From Flavobacteriaceae bacterium CG_4_10_14_3_um_filter_33_47 (GTDB taxonomy: Bacteria; Bacteroidota; Bacteroidia; Flavobacteriales; Flavobacteriaceae), in contig PFKE01000022.1 of NCBI GenBank assembly GCA_002784145.1, positions 1 to 53,439 on the forward strand: DNA of 53,439 nucleotides, in the 5' to 3' direction. This document shows positions 25,061 to 33,757 of the stretch, one piece after another. Both the position numbers and the translations under genes were made by a program. The notes beneath the pieces are model-generated. The model searched no databases. It saw nothing but the letters and a program-made list of their open reading frames with translations, and had not been told where the DNA came from. Position 1 is the stretch's first letter. Each line of letters begins with the position of its first letter.

Positions 25061-25564
25061 ATGAAACATAAATCTTTAAATAATATTAATAAAACTGGTT
25101 TTAAAGTACCCAAGGATTACTTTGAAAATTTTGAAGATTTACTTTTAAGCGAATTAAAATTAAAAGAAGCAGCAACACATCAAGGTTTTAAAGTACCCAA
25201 AAACTATTTTGAGAATTTAGAAACCCACATTTTAAATACTGTGCATAAAAAAGAACCTAAGGTAATTCATTTTATGTCATGGAGAAAAGTAGCCTATGCA
25301 GCTTCTGTAGCAGCCATTTTATTGATGATGTTCAGTGTTATTTTTAATAACAGTAAAAACTTAAATATCAAAAATATTGAAACGGCATCTATTGAAAATT
25401 ATATTTTAACAGAAGGCCTTGAAACTTCTGATGTTGCATCCTTATTTACAGATGAAGATTTATCTGAAATAAGCTCTATAAAAACCCATTTAAACCCTGA
25501 AACATTGGAAGATTATGTTTTGGACCATTTAGAAATTGAAGATTTAATTACAAATACTAATTAA
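25061..25564 (+). CDS. Single-pass membrane protein with duplicated N-terminal motif, putative anti-sigma factor
   Basis: A 167-residue protein. The cytoplasmic N-terminus holds two copies of GFKVPK-D/N-YFEN-F/L-E, 29 residues apart (about 13-25 and 42-54). One membrane helix follows (about 78-98, AYAASVAAILLMMFSVIF), then an acidic extracytoplasmic domain. A sigma-binding N-terminus followed by one helix is the usual plan of membrane anti-sigma factors, and the gene sits 33 bp after the ECF sigma gene. There is no zinc-binding HxxxCxxC motif. The repeats may be the sigma-binding segments; this is inference. The stop is followed directly by the ATG of the next gene. Confidence 0.8.
   Translation: MKHKSLNNINKTGFKVPKDYFENFEDLLLSELKLKEAATHQGFKVPKNYFENLETHILNTVHKKEPKVIHFMSWRKVAYAASVAAILLMMFSVIFNNSKNLNIKNIETASIENYILTEGLETSDVASLFTDEDLSEISSIKTHLNPETLEDYVLDHLEIEDLITNTN
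25097..25200 (+). repeat. 17-bp direct repeat (87-bp period) within the putative anti-sigma gene
   Basis: GGTTTTAAAGTACCCAA occurs at 25097-25113 and again at 25184-25200, exactly 29 codons apart, with the following codons also alike. It marks an internal duplication of the YFEN motif unit. Confidence 0.85.
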
Positions 25565-25565
25565 A

Positions 25566-26009
25566 ATGAAAACAATTACCACTCTTGTCTTTATAATATG
25601 TTTTTCCCTTTTATCATTTTCTCAAAAAGGTAATAGAGATAAAATAAAAACATTGAAAATAGCCTACATTACTGAAAAATTAGATTTAACAGAAAAAGAA
25701 GCTCAACAATTTTGGCCTGTATACAACGCCTTTGAGGAAGACTATTTTAAGCTTAAAAGAGAATCTTATGAAGGCCGAAATGACATTGATTTTGATACCT
25801 TAAATGAAGAAGAAGCTGTGGTTATATTAAAAAGAATGCGCTCTTTTGAACAAAAAAGAATGACTTTAAAAAGCGATTTTATCGACCATTTAACTAAGAT
25901 TCTTTCCGCTAAAAAAATAATCCTTTTAGAAAAAGTTGAAGATGATTTTAAACATAAAATGTTTGAAGAATTTAAAAGCAGAAGAGGCCATAATAAACCT
26001 GATCAATAA
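25566..26009 (+). CDS. Exported Spy/CpxP-like helical protein, envelope sensor
   Basis: A 147-residue protein with a signal peptide (MKTITTLVFIICFSLLSFSQ) and a mature part that is nearly all helix. It contains the LTxxQ-like segments LDLTEKEAQQFWPVYNAFEEDYFKL and HLTKILSAKKIILLEKVEDDFK, as in periplasmic proteins related to Spy/CpxP or 'sensor of ECF-type sigma factor'. It probably acts in the periplasm as a chaperone or as the element that signals to the membrane protein encoded just before it (2-bp gap). It is the last gene of the sigma operon and is convergent with the Asp-box lipoprotein gene. Its biochemical role is inferred from family and context. Confidence 0.8.
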   Translation: MKTITTLVFIICFSLLSFSQKGNRDKIKTLKIAYITEKLDLTEKEAQQFWPVYNAFEEDYFKLKRESYEGRNDIDFDTLNEEEAVVILKRMRSFEQKRMTLKSDFIDHLTKILSAKKIILLEKVEDDFKHKMFEEFKSRRGHNKPDQ

Positions 26010-26030
26010 ACTCTACTTGGAGTTCTTTAT

Positions 26031-27077
26031 TTATTCTTTAAATATCAATTTAGAAATTCGGCCATTACCGGCTGCATAAGCTATCGAATCATTTAAAAAA
26101 CGAATGGTATAAAATCCTTCATTACTTAAATGTTTCCAGCTATAACCTCCATCATTTGAAAAATCAATGCCTTTAAAACCAACAGTAATCAACTCCTTCC
26201 CTGTTCTATTAGGGATATATTGCACACAACTTCTGTATCCTGGGCTTTGGTTTTGTACTACCAATTGCCATGTTTTTCCACCATCGTGAGTTAGTATTTT
26301 ATTGGCTTCGTTATTATCAGGTGTTGTGTAATCGCCTCCAATACCAAATCCATTCAAGTTATCATAAAAATCAATGGAATAAATACCTTCCGTTTCTATT
26401 GCTTGTACCATAGGTGTTTTAATAACTTTCCATGAAATCCCTTTATCTTCAGAATGATATATATTTCCTTTTGTGGTTGCCAAATACGTGTTATTTCCTA
26501 TGATTTTAATATTGGTATTACTGGCTGCAAAAGCACCTTCACCTGCTTCAGCTTTTGGTAAATTTTCACATGGCATTTTATTCCATGTTTGGCCAGCATC
26601 TCTAGTAATAATAATAGATAAACAGCCATTCATACTATCGCCAATAGCAATGCCTTCTTGGTCGTTCCAAAAAGCCATAGCATCATAAAAAACACCTTCG
26701 CCTTCTTCTTTATAAACCATCTGCATGCTTCCATCGTCTCCAGTTTTAAACAATAAAGCTGGATTATCAATGCTTAACATAAAAAAGTCGGTAGAAGTGT
26801 GGGCTACCGCTCTAAAATGTAAATTTAAACTATCGTATTCCTGCTTTGAAACCATCCAACTATCCTTCAAAGGATTGTATAAGCCAAAAGCACCATTATT
26901 GGCTGAAAATGCCAAACTTTTATCATTAAGAATTTCAATAGCTCGAATGCTTAACAAAGAATCTGAATATAGTGTTTCAATCTCAACAGACGAAAGATTT
27001 CTTGGAACAAACACCACTTCTTTTTTACAAGACGTTAATAATATAATGACTATTGAAATGCTTATTAAATGTTTCAT
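26031..27077 (-). CDS. Lipoprotein with Asp-box/BNR beta-propeller repeats
   Basis: A 348-residue exported lipoprotein: signal MKHLISISIVIILLTSC with lipobox Cys17, then Lys-rich tether. The mature protein has repeated Asp-box motifs with a Trp end (RDAGQTWNKM, EDKGISWKVI, HDGGKTWQLV, NDGGYSWKHL), the mark of sialidase-type or YCF48-like propellers. No catalytic arginine triad or other enzyme motif is evident, so a binding or assembly role is likelier than glycosidase activity. YCF48-type proteins help assemble photosystem II in phototrophs, which does not apply here. It stands alone, convergent with the sigma operon and divergent from the methyltransferase gene. Confidence 0.85.
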   Translation of the reverse strand: MKHLISISIVIILLTSCKKEVVFVPRNLSSVEIETLYSDSLLSIRAIEILNDKSLAFSANNGAFGLYNPLKDSWMVSKQEYDSLNLHFRAVAHTSTDFFMLSIDNPALLFKTGDDGSMQMVYKEEGEGVFYDAMAFWNDQEGIAIGDSMNGCLSIIITRDAGQTWNKMPCENLPKAEAGEGAFAASNTNIKIIGNNTYLATTKGNIYHSEDKGISWKVIKTPMVQAIETEGIYSIDFYDNLNGFGIGGDYTTPDNNEANKILTHDGGKTWQLVVQNQSPGYRSCVQYIPNRTGKELITVGFKGIDFSNDGGYSWKHLSNEGFYTIRFLNDSIAYAAGNGRISKLIFKE

Positions 27078-27156
27078 AAAATTTTAAATTTCCATAAAAA
27101 TAGTAAAGCCATTCTAATAAACTTATAAACGATTAAACAAATAAACATTTAAAACG

Positions 27157-27164
27157 TAACTTTG
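27157..27164 (+). promoter_or_regulatory. Bacteroidota -7 element (TAACTTTG) of the rRNA methyltransferase gene
   Basis: TAACTTTG matches TAnnTTTG and would start transcription near 27171. It overlaps an in-frame TTG at 27162 and therefore supports the ATG at 27183 as the true start. Confidence 0.6.
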
Positions 27165-27182
27165 CAGACTTATTTAACAAAC

Positions 27183-28397
27183 ATGCGATTACACAGAAAT
27201 TTATGCTTTTCGGTTATTGATGGCCTTACCTTAATTTTTAATGAAGGACACTATGCCGATAAGGTGATTCAACAACTACTAAAACGCGATAAACGTTGGG
27301 GCGCTCGCGACCGAGCTTTTGTTGCCGAAACCACTTATGATATAGTAAGATGGAAACGCCTGTATTCTGAAATTGCAGAAGTCAAAGAACCTTTTGACAG
27401 AGATAACCTGTGGCGTATGTTTGCGGTTTGGGCTACTTTAAAAGGTATAAAATTACCCGATTGGACGTATTTTGAAAAAACCCCGACCCGGAAAATAAAA
27501 GGTCGTTTTGATGAACTTTCTAAAATCAGAAAATTAAAAGAATCCATTCCTGATTGGTTGGATGAGCTTGGTGAGAAAGAACTAGGGAATGACATTTGGT
27601 CTAAAGAATTAACAGCTTTAAATGAACAAGCTGACGTTATTCTTAGAGTTAATACACTTAAAACTACTAAAGAGAATTTACAAGCCGAACTTTTTGATCA
27701 AGATATTGAATGTGATTTTTTAGAGGACTATCCAAATGCTTTAAAACTAAAAGAACGTGCCAATGTTTTTCAAACAGAGCAATTTAAAAACGGACTATTT
27801 GAAGTTCAAGATGCGTCCTCCCAGTTAGTTGCAGAATTTTTAAATGTAAAACCAGGCATGCGAGTTATTGATGCCTGTGCCGGCGCTGGTGGAAAAACGC
27901 TGCATATTGCTTCATTAATGGAAAATAAAGGGCAAATTATTGCCTTAGATATTTATGATAATAAACTTCATGAACTAAAACGAAGAGCAAAAAGAAATGG
28001 TGCTTTTAATATTGAAGCACGAACTATTGATTCTACTAAAGTCATTAAAAAACTACACGACAAAGCAGATCGTGTATTAATTGATGCGCCATGCTCTGGC
28101 TTAGGCGTTTTAAGAAGAAATCCAGATGCCAAATGGAAATTACAACCAGATTTTATTGAAAAGATAAAATTGACACAGCAAGATATTTTAACCCAATATT
28201 CTAAAATGGTAAAAGTTGGCGGACAATTAGTGTATGCAACATGTTCTGTATTGCCATCAGAAAACCAAAATCAAGTTGACAAATTTTTAACCTCAGAATT
28301 TGGAAAAGATTTTATATTTGTAAAGGATCATAAAATCATGGCCCATAAATCTGGTTTTGACGGATTTTACATGGCACTTTTAGAACGAAAACAATAA
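27183..28397 (+). CDS. RsmB/NOP-family RNA (cytosine-5)-methyltransferase
   Basis: A 404-residue SAM-dependent m5C RNA methyltransferase of the RsmB (16S rRNA C967) type. The SAM-binding motif is VIDACAGAGGKTLHIAS, motif IV DAPCSGLGVLRRNPD and motif VI YATCSVLPSENQ; the two cysteines in the last pair are the release and nucleophile residues. The N-terminal part (about 1-140) is helical and shorter than the NusB-like domain of E. coli RsmB, though SVIDGLTLIF to AETTYDIVRW has that character. The frame is open back to a TTG at 27162, but that lies in the promoter -7 element, so the ATG at 27183 is chosen. The target base is not proven. Confidence 0.92.
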   Translation: MRLHRNLCFSVIDGLTLIFNEGHYADKVIQQLLKRDKRWGARDRAFVAETTYDIVRWKRLYSEIAEVKEPFDRDNLWRMFAVWATLKGIKLPDWTYFEKTPTRKIKGRFDELSKIRKLKESIPDWLDELGEKELGNDIWSKELTALNEQADVILRVNTLKTTKENLQAELFDQDIECDFLEDYPNALKLKERANVFQTEQFKNGLFEVQDASSQLVAEFLNVKPGMRVIDACAGAGGKTLHIASLMENKGQIIALDIYDNKLHELKRRAKRNGAFNIEARTIDSTKVIKKLHDKADRVLIDAPCSGLGVLRRNPDAKWKLQPDFIEKIKLTQQDILTQYSKMVKVGGQLVYATCSVLPSENQNQVDKFLTSEFGKDFIFVKDHKIMAHKSGFDGFYMALLERKQ

Positions 28398-28404
28398 TCA
28401 CGCT

Positions 28405-29484
28405 ATGAAACACATTTACTTTCTTTTACTGTTTTTTACAACGGTTTGTTTTGCACAACTAACACCCCCAAATGAATTACAAACATATTATAGCGATGTT
28501 GATTTTAATAAAACAGGATTAAATCTATTTAACGATTTAGCAGTAACAACTGCCTTTAAACACACTAACTTTATAAGTTACACGCCAGGGGTTTGGGAAG
28601 CCGATAAAATAACAGATGAAGACCCCATAAATAGTTCAAATGTTTTATTAATTTATGGTTATAATGATACTGATGGAAACCATGTTACAGACAGAACTAG
28701 AAGCAAAACTCTGAATGGAGGAAATGCAGGAACAAATTGGAACAGAGAACATGTTTTTGCAAATTCTTTAGCGTCTCCAAGTTTAGACAATACAGGAACC
28801 AATGTGCCTCCATACGCAGACGCACATAATTTAAGGCCATCAGATGTAACAATGAATTCAAATCGAGGAAACCTTAAATTTGTTGATGGTTCTGGAACTG
28901 CTAAAAACATCTCAGGAAGTTGGTACCCTGGAGATGAATGGAAAGGAGATGTTGCAAGAATTATTATGTATATGTACCTGAGATATGGCTCACAATGTTT
29001 TCCTTCATTTGTATCGGTCGGAACATTAAATTCTACAGATTCTAACATGATAAATTTATTACTTGATTGGAATGCGGAAGACCCTGTTTCTTCTATAGAA
29101 GACAATAGAAATGATTATCATGAGAATACTTCCAACACATATGCACAAGGCAATAGAAACCCATTTATAGACAACCCCTATTTAGCAACTTTAATTTGGG
29201 GAGGTACATTAGCAGAAAATAGATGGAATACATTATCTTCAAACGAATTTAAAGATTCAGACTTCAAAATATACCCAAATCCTGTTTCAGAAAATAATCT
29301 CAATATAAAAACCAACCAACTTTTAAACGTTGAATTTTTTAATATTTTAGGTAAAAGCATTTTAAAAACCCACGTAGATTCAAACCATTCTAAAGTTAAT
29401 GTAGGCCAATTAACAAAAGGCATGTATATACTTAAATTAACCTCAAGCAAAGGAAGTGTTACAAAAAAACTGGTGAAACAATAA
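28405..29484 (+). CDS. Secreted endonuclease I family nuclease with type IX secretion sorting domain
   Basis: A 359-residue exported nuclease: signal peptide MKHIYFLLLFFTTVCFAQ, then an Endonuclease_I (EndA/NucM-type, His-Me finger) domain at about 25-270. It shows NWNREHVFANS with the catalytic H116 and DAHNLRPSD, and the metal-site asparagine region RGNLKFV. The last 75 residues (about 285-359, FKIYPNPVSENNLNIK to GMYILKLTSSKGSVTKKLVKQ) are a type A Por/T9SS sorting domain, so the enzyme should cross the outer membrane by the gliding-linked type IX system and work outside the cell on DNA/RNA. It begins 7 bp after the methyltransferase gene. Confidence 0.93.
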   Translation: MKHIYFLLLFFTTVCFAQLTPPNELQTYYSDVDFNKTGLNLFNDLAVTTAFKHTNFISYTPGVWEADKITDEDPINSSNVLLIYGYNDTDGNHVTDRTRSKTLNGGNAGTNWNREHVFANSLASPSLDNTGTNVPPYADAHNLRPSDVTMNSNRGNLKFVDGSGTAKNISGSWYPGDEWKGDVARIIMYMYLRYGSQCFPSFVSVGTLNSTDSNMINLLLDWNAEDPVSSIEDNRNDYHENTSNTYAQGNRNPFIDNPYLATLIWGGTLAENRWNTLSSNEFKDSDFKIYPNPVSENNLNIKTNQLLNVEFFNILGKSILKTHVDSNHSKVNVGQLTKGMYILKLTSSKGSVTKKLVKQ

Positions 29485-29516
29485 ATTATAGTGCTTCAAA
29501 AAGTTTTATTCAAAAT

Positions 29517-30596
29517 TTAATCCATATCAAACCTAAGCCCAATGGATATATTTCGTTGGTTGATGGCTTGGTCTTTAAATATGGGAGATAAATCATATTT
29601 AACATATAACGCGGTATTGTCAAAGGCCAAATAACCACTCAACCCATAAACCAAATTACTGGTATTAAAATCTCGTTTTTGTTTGTCCTTCACCGTTTCT
29701 CCATCCACGGAATATTTTAGTTTTTGCCTCGTTCCTATATTAAAACCTGCATAACCACCTAACCCTATTTTAAATTGGTTGTGTGTTGAATATCTAAAAT
29801 AGGTATCCTTTTCAGTTTTCTTTGAAGGCCCAAATTCAAAATGCACGGGAAATACTAAATTGGTAATGGATAGTTTTGATTTTTTTAAATCAGAAGGAAA
29901 TTCTTCTAAATTGGTTTCATTTCCATTTTGCACAAAATATTGGTTATCTGTTGGTTTTAAACCATTAACTTGAAGCGAGTATCCATATTTTAAACGCAAA
30001 AAATTAGAATTTTCAAACACGCGTGTTTTCCATGCCCAGCCAATTTCAAAAAATCTGGAACCTCCAAATTTATATGGTGAATCGTTAAGGTTTTCACCTT
30101 CAATAATGGCATTGTTTAAACCAAAAGCTAAAACCAAATCACTTGAAGTGCGTTTGTCATATTTTTTTGGTTTGTTTTTAGCATTAATTTTGAAACCGGC
30201 AAAACTACCATCTTCACTTCCAATGCTAATTCCAATTTTTGAATCATCAGGGCTTTCATCATGTTTATAATCATCTTCATTGCGTTTTAAAAGGGCTACT
30301 TTATTATCAATAATTGCCAGGCGGTTTTCAATATTTAAAGCTCGCTTTTTGGCTACTTGCATTTTTAAATCTTCGGCTTCTGAAGCTGTTATGTCTCCTT
30401 TTTCTAACCGTACATTAATGGCTTCAACTTCAGCTTTTAAAAAATCGCGTTCTTCTGTTTTTATACGTTCTTTAATAGTCTCTAAAGATTCTATTTTTTC
30501 CTTTTTAACAGCATTTTGAATGGTGTCTTGTGCATTGATTATTTGCACACTTAGCACAAGCGCTAAAAACACATAATACTTAGTAATGGTTTGCAT
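29517..30596 (-). CDS. Outer-membrane beta-barrel protein with N-terminal coiled coil
   Basis: A 359-residue exported protein: signal MQTITKYYVFLALVLSVQIINAQ, then a long charged helix (about 30-115, ESLETIKERIKTEERDFLKAEVEAINVRLEKG...), and a C-terminal half of alternating strands ending in GLRFDMD (aromatic near the C-terminus), as in outer-membrane barrels of the OmpA/PorT-like kind. I do not recognise a named family. It is the third gene of the ECF sigma operon (sigma, membrane protein, this), 51 bp after the second, and may be the regulated envelope component or the source of the signal. Confidence 0.82.
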   Translation of the reverse strand: MQTITKYYVFLALVLSVQIINAQDTIQNAVKKEKIESLETIKERIKTEERDFLKAEVEAINVRLEKGDITASEAEDLKMQVAKKRALNIENRLAIIDNKVALLKRNEDDYKHDESPDDSKIGISIGSEDGSFAGFKINAKNKPKKYDKRTSSDLVLAFGLNNAIIEGENLNDSPYKFGGSRFFEIGWAWKTRVFENSNFLRLKYGYSLQVNGLKPTDNQYFVQNGNETNLEEFPSDLKKSKLSITNLVFPVHFEFGPSKKTEKDTYFRYSTHNQFKIGLGGYAGFNIGTRQKLKYSVDGETVKDKQKRDFNTSNLVYGLSGYLAFDNTALYVKYDLSPIFKDQAINQRNISIGLRFDMD

Positions 30597-30647
30597 AACT
30601 GTTCGTTTTTTTGATTTAATAATTGATTTTATTTATTGATGATATAT

Positions 30648-31415
30648 TTAGTCATTGCGCTGCGCCATGGCGGTTTTTACAAAGTTGAAATTTGCTTTTA
30701 AGGTTTCTAAAACTTTATCTCTAAAAGACTTGTCTAAATCTGCCTCAACATCTTCAAGTAATAATCTGGCGTCTACTATACTGGTACTTTCATTAAACAA
30801 TGGTTGTTCTCTGATCTCTTTTTGAGCTTTTTGCAACAATGCTTCCACGGCTTCGTCCGTAATTACTGAATTATTTTCCTGAAGGATTTTAACCTGAGCC
30901 ACTATATCTTCAATTTTCTGTTCCTCAAAACTTAATTCTGGTTTCAATAAAATGGGGTTAATCTCCTTAAGGTTTAATTTATTTTTTTCTATAGTTGCCA
31001 CATGGTTAGTAACCGTTTTTATATCTGTAGTTTTAGGTTCAATTTTTACAACAGTTTTAACTTCTTTAGGATAGGATTTTAATTTAATTTCTTCATTCTC
31101 TAAACCATGAAGTGTATCTTTATTTACTGCACCTTCAACCACACTTTGGGTTGGTGGGATAGAACCAATTTCTGTTGGGCTTTCTACCAATACAGGTGTT
31201 ATGGTTTCCTTAGTTTCATTATTAAAAAATTGAGAAACCACCAATAAAATACCCACTAAACTAGCCGCAATCCCAATCCATAAAAACGGCTTTTTTTTCT
31301 TTGGTTTTGAAGCATCCAGTCTTTCTTCCAACCTGTTCCAAGCATCAGATGATGGCACAATGGTTCTCTTTTCAAGCTTATTCTTTATGCTATCTTCAAA
31401 TTTAGTTGGTGCCAT
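30648..31415 (-). CDS. Single-pass membrane protein, putative anti-sigma factor
   Basis: A 255-residue protein with a soluble N-terminus (1-45: MAPTKFEDSIKNKLEKRTIVPSSDAWNRLEERLD, then KKKK), one membrane helix (about 46-62, LWIGIAASLVGILLVVSQFF), and a long extracytoplasmic domain with predicted helices (NKLNLKEINPILLKPELSFEEQ...). The N-terminus before the Lys-rich anchor is the expected sigma-contacting part. Its reading frame overlaps the 3' end of the sigma factor gene by 14 bp, so translation is coupled. There is no zinc motif. The anti-sigma role is inferred from position and topology. Confidence 0.82.
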   Translation of the reverse strand: MAPTKFEDSIKNKLEKRTIVPSSDAWNRLEERLDASKPKKKKPFLWIGIAASLVGILLVVSQFFNNETKETITPVLVESPTEIGSIPPTQSVVEGAVNKDTLHGLENEEIKLKSYPKEVKTVVKIEPKTTDIKTVTNHVATIEKNKLNLKEINPILLKPELSFEEQKIEDIVAQVKILQENNSVITDEAVEALLQKAQKEIREQPLFNESTSIVDARLLLEDVEADLDKSFRDKVLETLKANFNFVKTAMAQRND

Positions 31416-31977
31416 AGCTTGTTTTATTTAATTCGTTAATTTTATGTTGCAGCAAATTCCTTGCTTTAAATAATTGCGATTTTGATGTGCCTTCAGTTAT
31501 GTTCAGCATATAGGCAATTTCATGATGTTTATAACCTTCAATAGCATACATAACAAAAACCATTTTATATCCTTCAGGAAGTTCATCAATACATTGTTGA
31601 ATTTGTGCTATTTCAATATCTGTTTGAATATTATTGACATAATCATTCTTAAAATCCATCTCTTCAGCAGGAAACTCAATGTGTTTTTTTTTTCTTAAAA
31701 AGGAAATACATTCTCTCACCATAATTCTGCGAATCCAGCCTTCAAAACTTCCTTCTCCTCTATAGCTTTGTAAATTATTAAAGACTTTTAAAAATCCGTT
31801 TAGCATCACTTCTTCTGCATGCTGTAAATCTTTTATATAGTATCTGCAAACACTTAACATTTTTGGAGCATTCGTTTTAAACAATACGTGTTGCGCCTCA
31901 CGATTATTTTTGATGGCTCTTTCAATAAGAGTCTTTTCGTTTTTATAAAGTTGGATAACTTTCAAAAGAGATGTCAT
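31402..31977 (-). CDS. ECF-type RNA polymerase sigma factor
   Basis: A 191-residue ECF sigma. Region 2 (about 25-100) includes APKMLSVCRYYIKDLQHAEEVMLNGFLKVF and YRGEGSFEGWIRRIMVRECISFLRKK. Region 4 (about 128-185) includes LPEGYKMVFVMYAIEGYKHHEIAYMLNITEGTSKSQLFKARN. It heads the sigma / membrane anti-sigma / outer-membrane protein operon. The best-looking ECF promoter in the window lies just upstream (31995-32023), with an expected leader of roughly 10 nt, so positive autoregulation is likely. Confidence 0.94.
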   Translation of the reverse strand: MTSLLKVIQLYKNEKTLIERAIKNNREAQHVLFKTNAPKMLSVCRYYIKDLQHAEEVMLNGFLKVFNNLQSYRGEGSFEGWIRRIMVRECISFLRKKKHIEFPAEEMDFKNDYVNNIQTDIEIAQIQQCIDELPEGYKMVFVMYAIEGYKHHEIAYMLNITEGTSKSQLFKARNLLQHKINELNKTSYGTN

Positions 31978-32295
31978 TTTGTCTTCTGTTTATATAGACG
32001 CAAATTAAATTCAAATGGTTGCCTAAGGTTGAAAAAATAATTTATGATTAATGTTTTTATCGAAAAAATTTAACTTACAAAGTATATGCCATAAGCTTCA
32101 ATTCATTTTACTTCAAATCTTGCTCAGATATTTTAACAAAAAAAACAATATTTTAAATTTTTACTAATGTTTTTGTTTAAATTGAAAATTATTTTTAAAT
32201 AAAAATAGATTTTGATAATTTATCATTAACAAATAACTCATTTTAATGATTATTATTTAACAATTTATATATTTACTAAATACAACATAACTGCT
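31978..32295. other. 318-bp AT-rich spacer, divergent promoters
   Basis: It separates the minus-strand sigma operon from the plus-strand ATP-grasp cluster. It holds the ECF-type promoter at 31995-32023 (minus). A weak TATATTTA at 32268-32275, one base off TAnnTTTG, could serve the ATP-grasp gene. I see no coding frame or structured RNA in the rest. Confidence 0.55.
31995..32023 (-). promoter_or_regulatory. ECF-sigma promoter (GGCAACC -35, CGTCTA -10)
   Basis: On the minus strand GGCAACC (32017-32023) and CGTCTA (31995-32000) are 16 bp apart, normal ECF geometry; counted as AACC-N17-GTC it matches the sigma promoter candidates at 18771 and 24443. The ATG of the sigma gene follows within 18 bp. 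Confidence 0.55.
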
Positions 32296-33738
32296 ATGAA
32301 CAACAACCATCATTTTTCATCGTATGAGCAACTCTCAAACACTTGGGATGAAATGTATAGTAACAATGCCGAGATTAGAACACCTTATGAAACGATCATT
32401 CAGTATTTAAAAAACACCTCAAAAGAAACTCTTATAAAAAAAGAAGAGTTGTCTAAGCAACTTTTTATGAGTCAAGGCGTGACATTTACAGTGTATAGTG
32501 ATAATGAAGGTATTGAAAAAATATTCCCGTTTGATATTGTTCCCAGAATTATAACCGCCATAGAATGGGATATTATTGAAAGAGGCATTAAACAACGTAT
32601 TAAAGCGCTGAATTTGTTTATTAAAGATATTTATAATGAACAATTTATTATTAATGATGGTATTGTGCCGGCAGACTTAATTTACAATTGCCCAAACTAT
32701 TTGCGCGAAATGAAAGGCATAAAAGTGCCCCATGATATTTATGTTCATATTGCAGGAGTTGATTTAATAAGGAATAATGATGGCGAGTTTTATGTGCTTG
32801 AAGATAATTTAAGAACGCCTTCAGGCGTGAGTTATATGCTTGAAAACAGAGAGATTTCAAAACGGTTATATCCTGGAATTTTACCCAGAAACAATGTGCG
32901 TTCTGTGGCAAACTATCCTAATTTACTTTATAAAAAACTGCAAGAGTTATCGTATCATAAAAATCCTAATATGGTCCTGTTAACTCCAGGTATTTATAAT
33001 TCTGCCTATTATGAACATACTACCTTGGCCCGTTTGATGGGTATTGAATTGGTTGAAGGCAGTGATTTGGTTGTTAAAAATCATTTTGTGTACATGAAAA
33101 CTACCAATGGTTTAAAACAAGTAGATATTATTTACAGACGCGTTGATGATGATTTTTTAGATCCGTTAGAATTTAATGCAACCAGTGTTTTAGGTGTTGC
33201 TGGTATTATGGCCGCCTACAGAAAAGGTAATGTAAACATTATTAATGCTCCTGGAACAGGCGTTGCCGATGATAAAGCAACCTATGTTTACGTACCTGAT
33301 ATGATTAAATATTATTTAAATGAAGAGCCTATATTAAAAAATATTAAAACATATCAGTTAAGTAGACCAGACGAGTTAGAACATGTTATAGAAAACATCA
33401 AAACCATGGTTATTAAGAAGACTGATGGAAGCGGTGGTTATGGAATGCTTATGGGTCATGAGGCATCTGATGAAGAGATTAAGGATTATTTAGATACCGT
33501 TAGAAAAAATCCTAGTGCTTTTATTGCGCAAACCATCCTAAAACTTTCAACAGCACCTTGTTATATAAACGGAGAATTATCGCCTCGTTGTATAGACCTC
33601 AGACCCTTTGCCTTATCTGGCAAAGATGGTATTGATATTTGTCCTGGAGCTTTAACACGCGTAGCGCTTAAAAAAGGTTCTTTGGTAGTAAATAGCAGTC
33701 AAGGTGGCGGCAGTAAAGACACTTGGGTTATTCAATAA
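32296..33738 (+). CDS. Circularly permuted ATP-grasp protein (DUF404/407 type)
   Basis: A 480-residue protein of the CP_ATPgrasp family, which joins carboxyls to amines with ATP. It has RPAV-like features of the group: DLIYNCPNYLREMKGIKVP, HIAGVDLIRNNDGEFYVLEDNLRTPSGVSYMLENR (with carboxylate ligands E and N in the E-D-N-x-R context), IYRRVDDDFLDPL, and the ATP-binding Gly-rich loop VIKKTDGSGGYGMLMG near 375-390. The substrates are not known. It begins a co-directed cluster with an alpha-E protein (19-bp gap) and a transglutaminase-like protein. Comparative work on such neighbourhoods (Iyer and Aravind's amidoligase analyses) proposed peptide synthesis or protein tagging; no activity is proven here. 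Confidence 0.92.
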   Translation: MNNNHHFSSYEQLSNTWDEMYSNNAEIRTPYETIIQYLKNTSKETLIKKEELSKQLFMSQGVTFTVYSDNEGIEKIFPFDIVPRIITAIEWDIIERGIKQRIKALNLFIKDIYNEQFIINDGIVPADLIYNCPNYLREMKGIKVPHDIYVHIAGVDLIRNNDGEFYVLEDNLRTPSGVSYMLENREISKRLYPGILPRNNVRSVANYPNLLYKKLQELSYHKNPNMVLLTPGIYNSAYYEHTTLARLMGIELVEGSDLVVKNHFVYMKTTNGLKQVDIIYRRVDDDFLDPLEFNATSVLGVAGIMAAYRKGNVNIINAPGTGVADDKATYVYVPDMIKYYLNEEPILKNIKTYQLSRPDELEHVIENIKTMVIKKTDGSGGYGMLMGHEASDEEIKDYLDTVRKNPSAFIAQTILKLSTAPCYINGELSPRCIDLRPFALSGKDGIDICPGALTRVALKKGSLVVNSSQGGGSKDTWVIQ

Positions 33739-33757
33739 TTTTGAAACAATAAAACGT

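Noticed and set aside
26009-26024. AACTC/GAGTT hairpin between the Spy-like and Asp-box genes
   Set aside because: The stem is only 5 bp and is not followed by a clean T run, so it is not strong enough to call a terminator.
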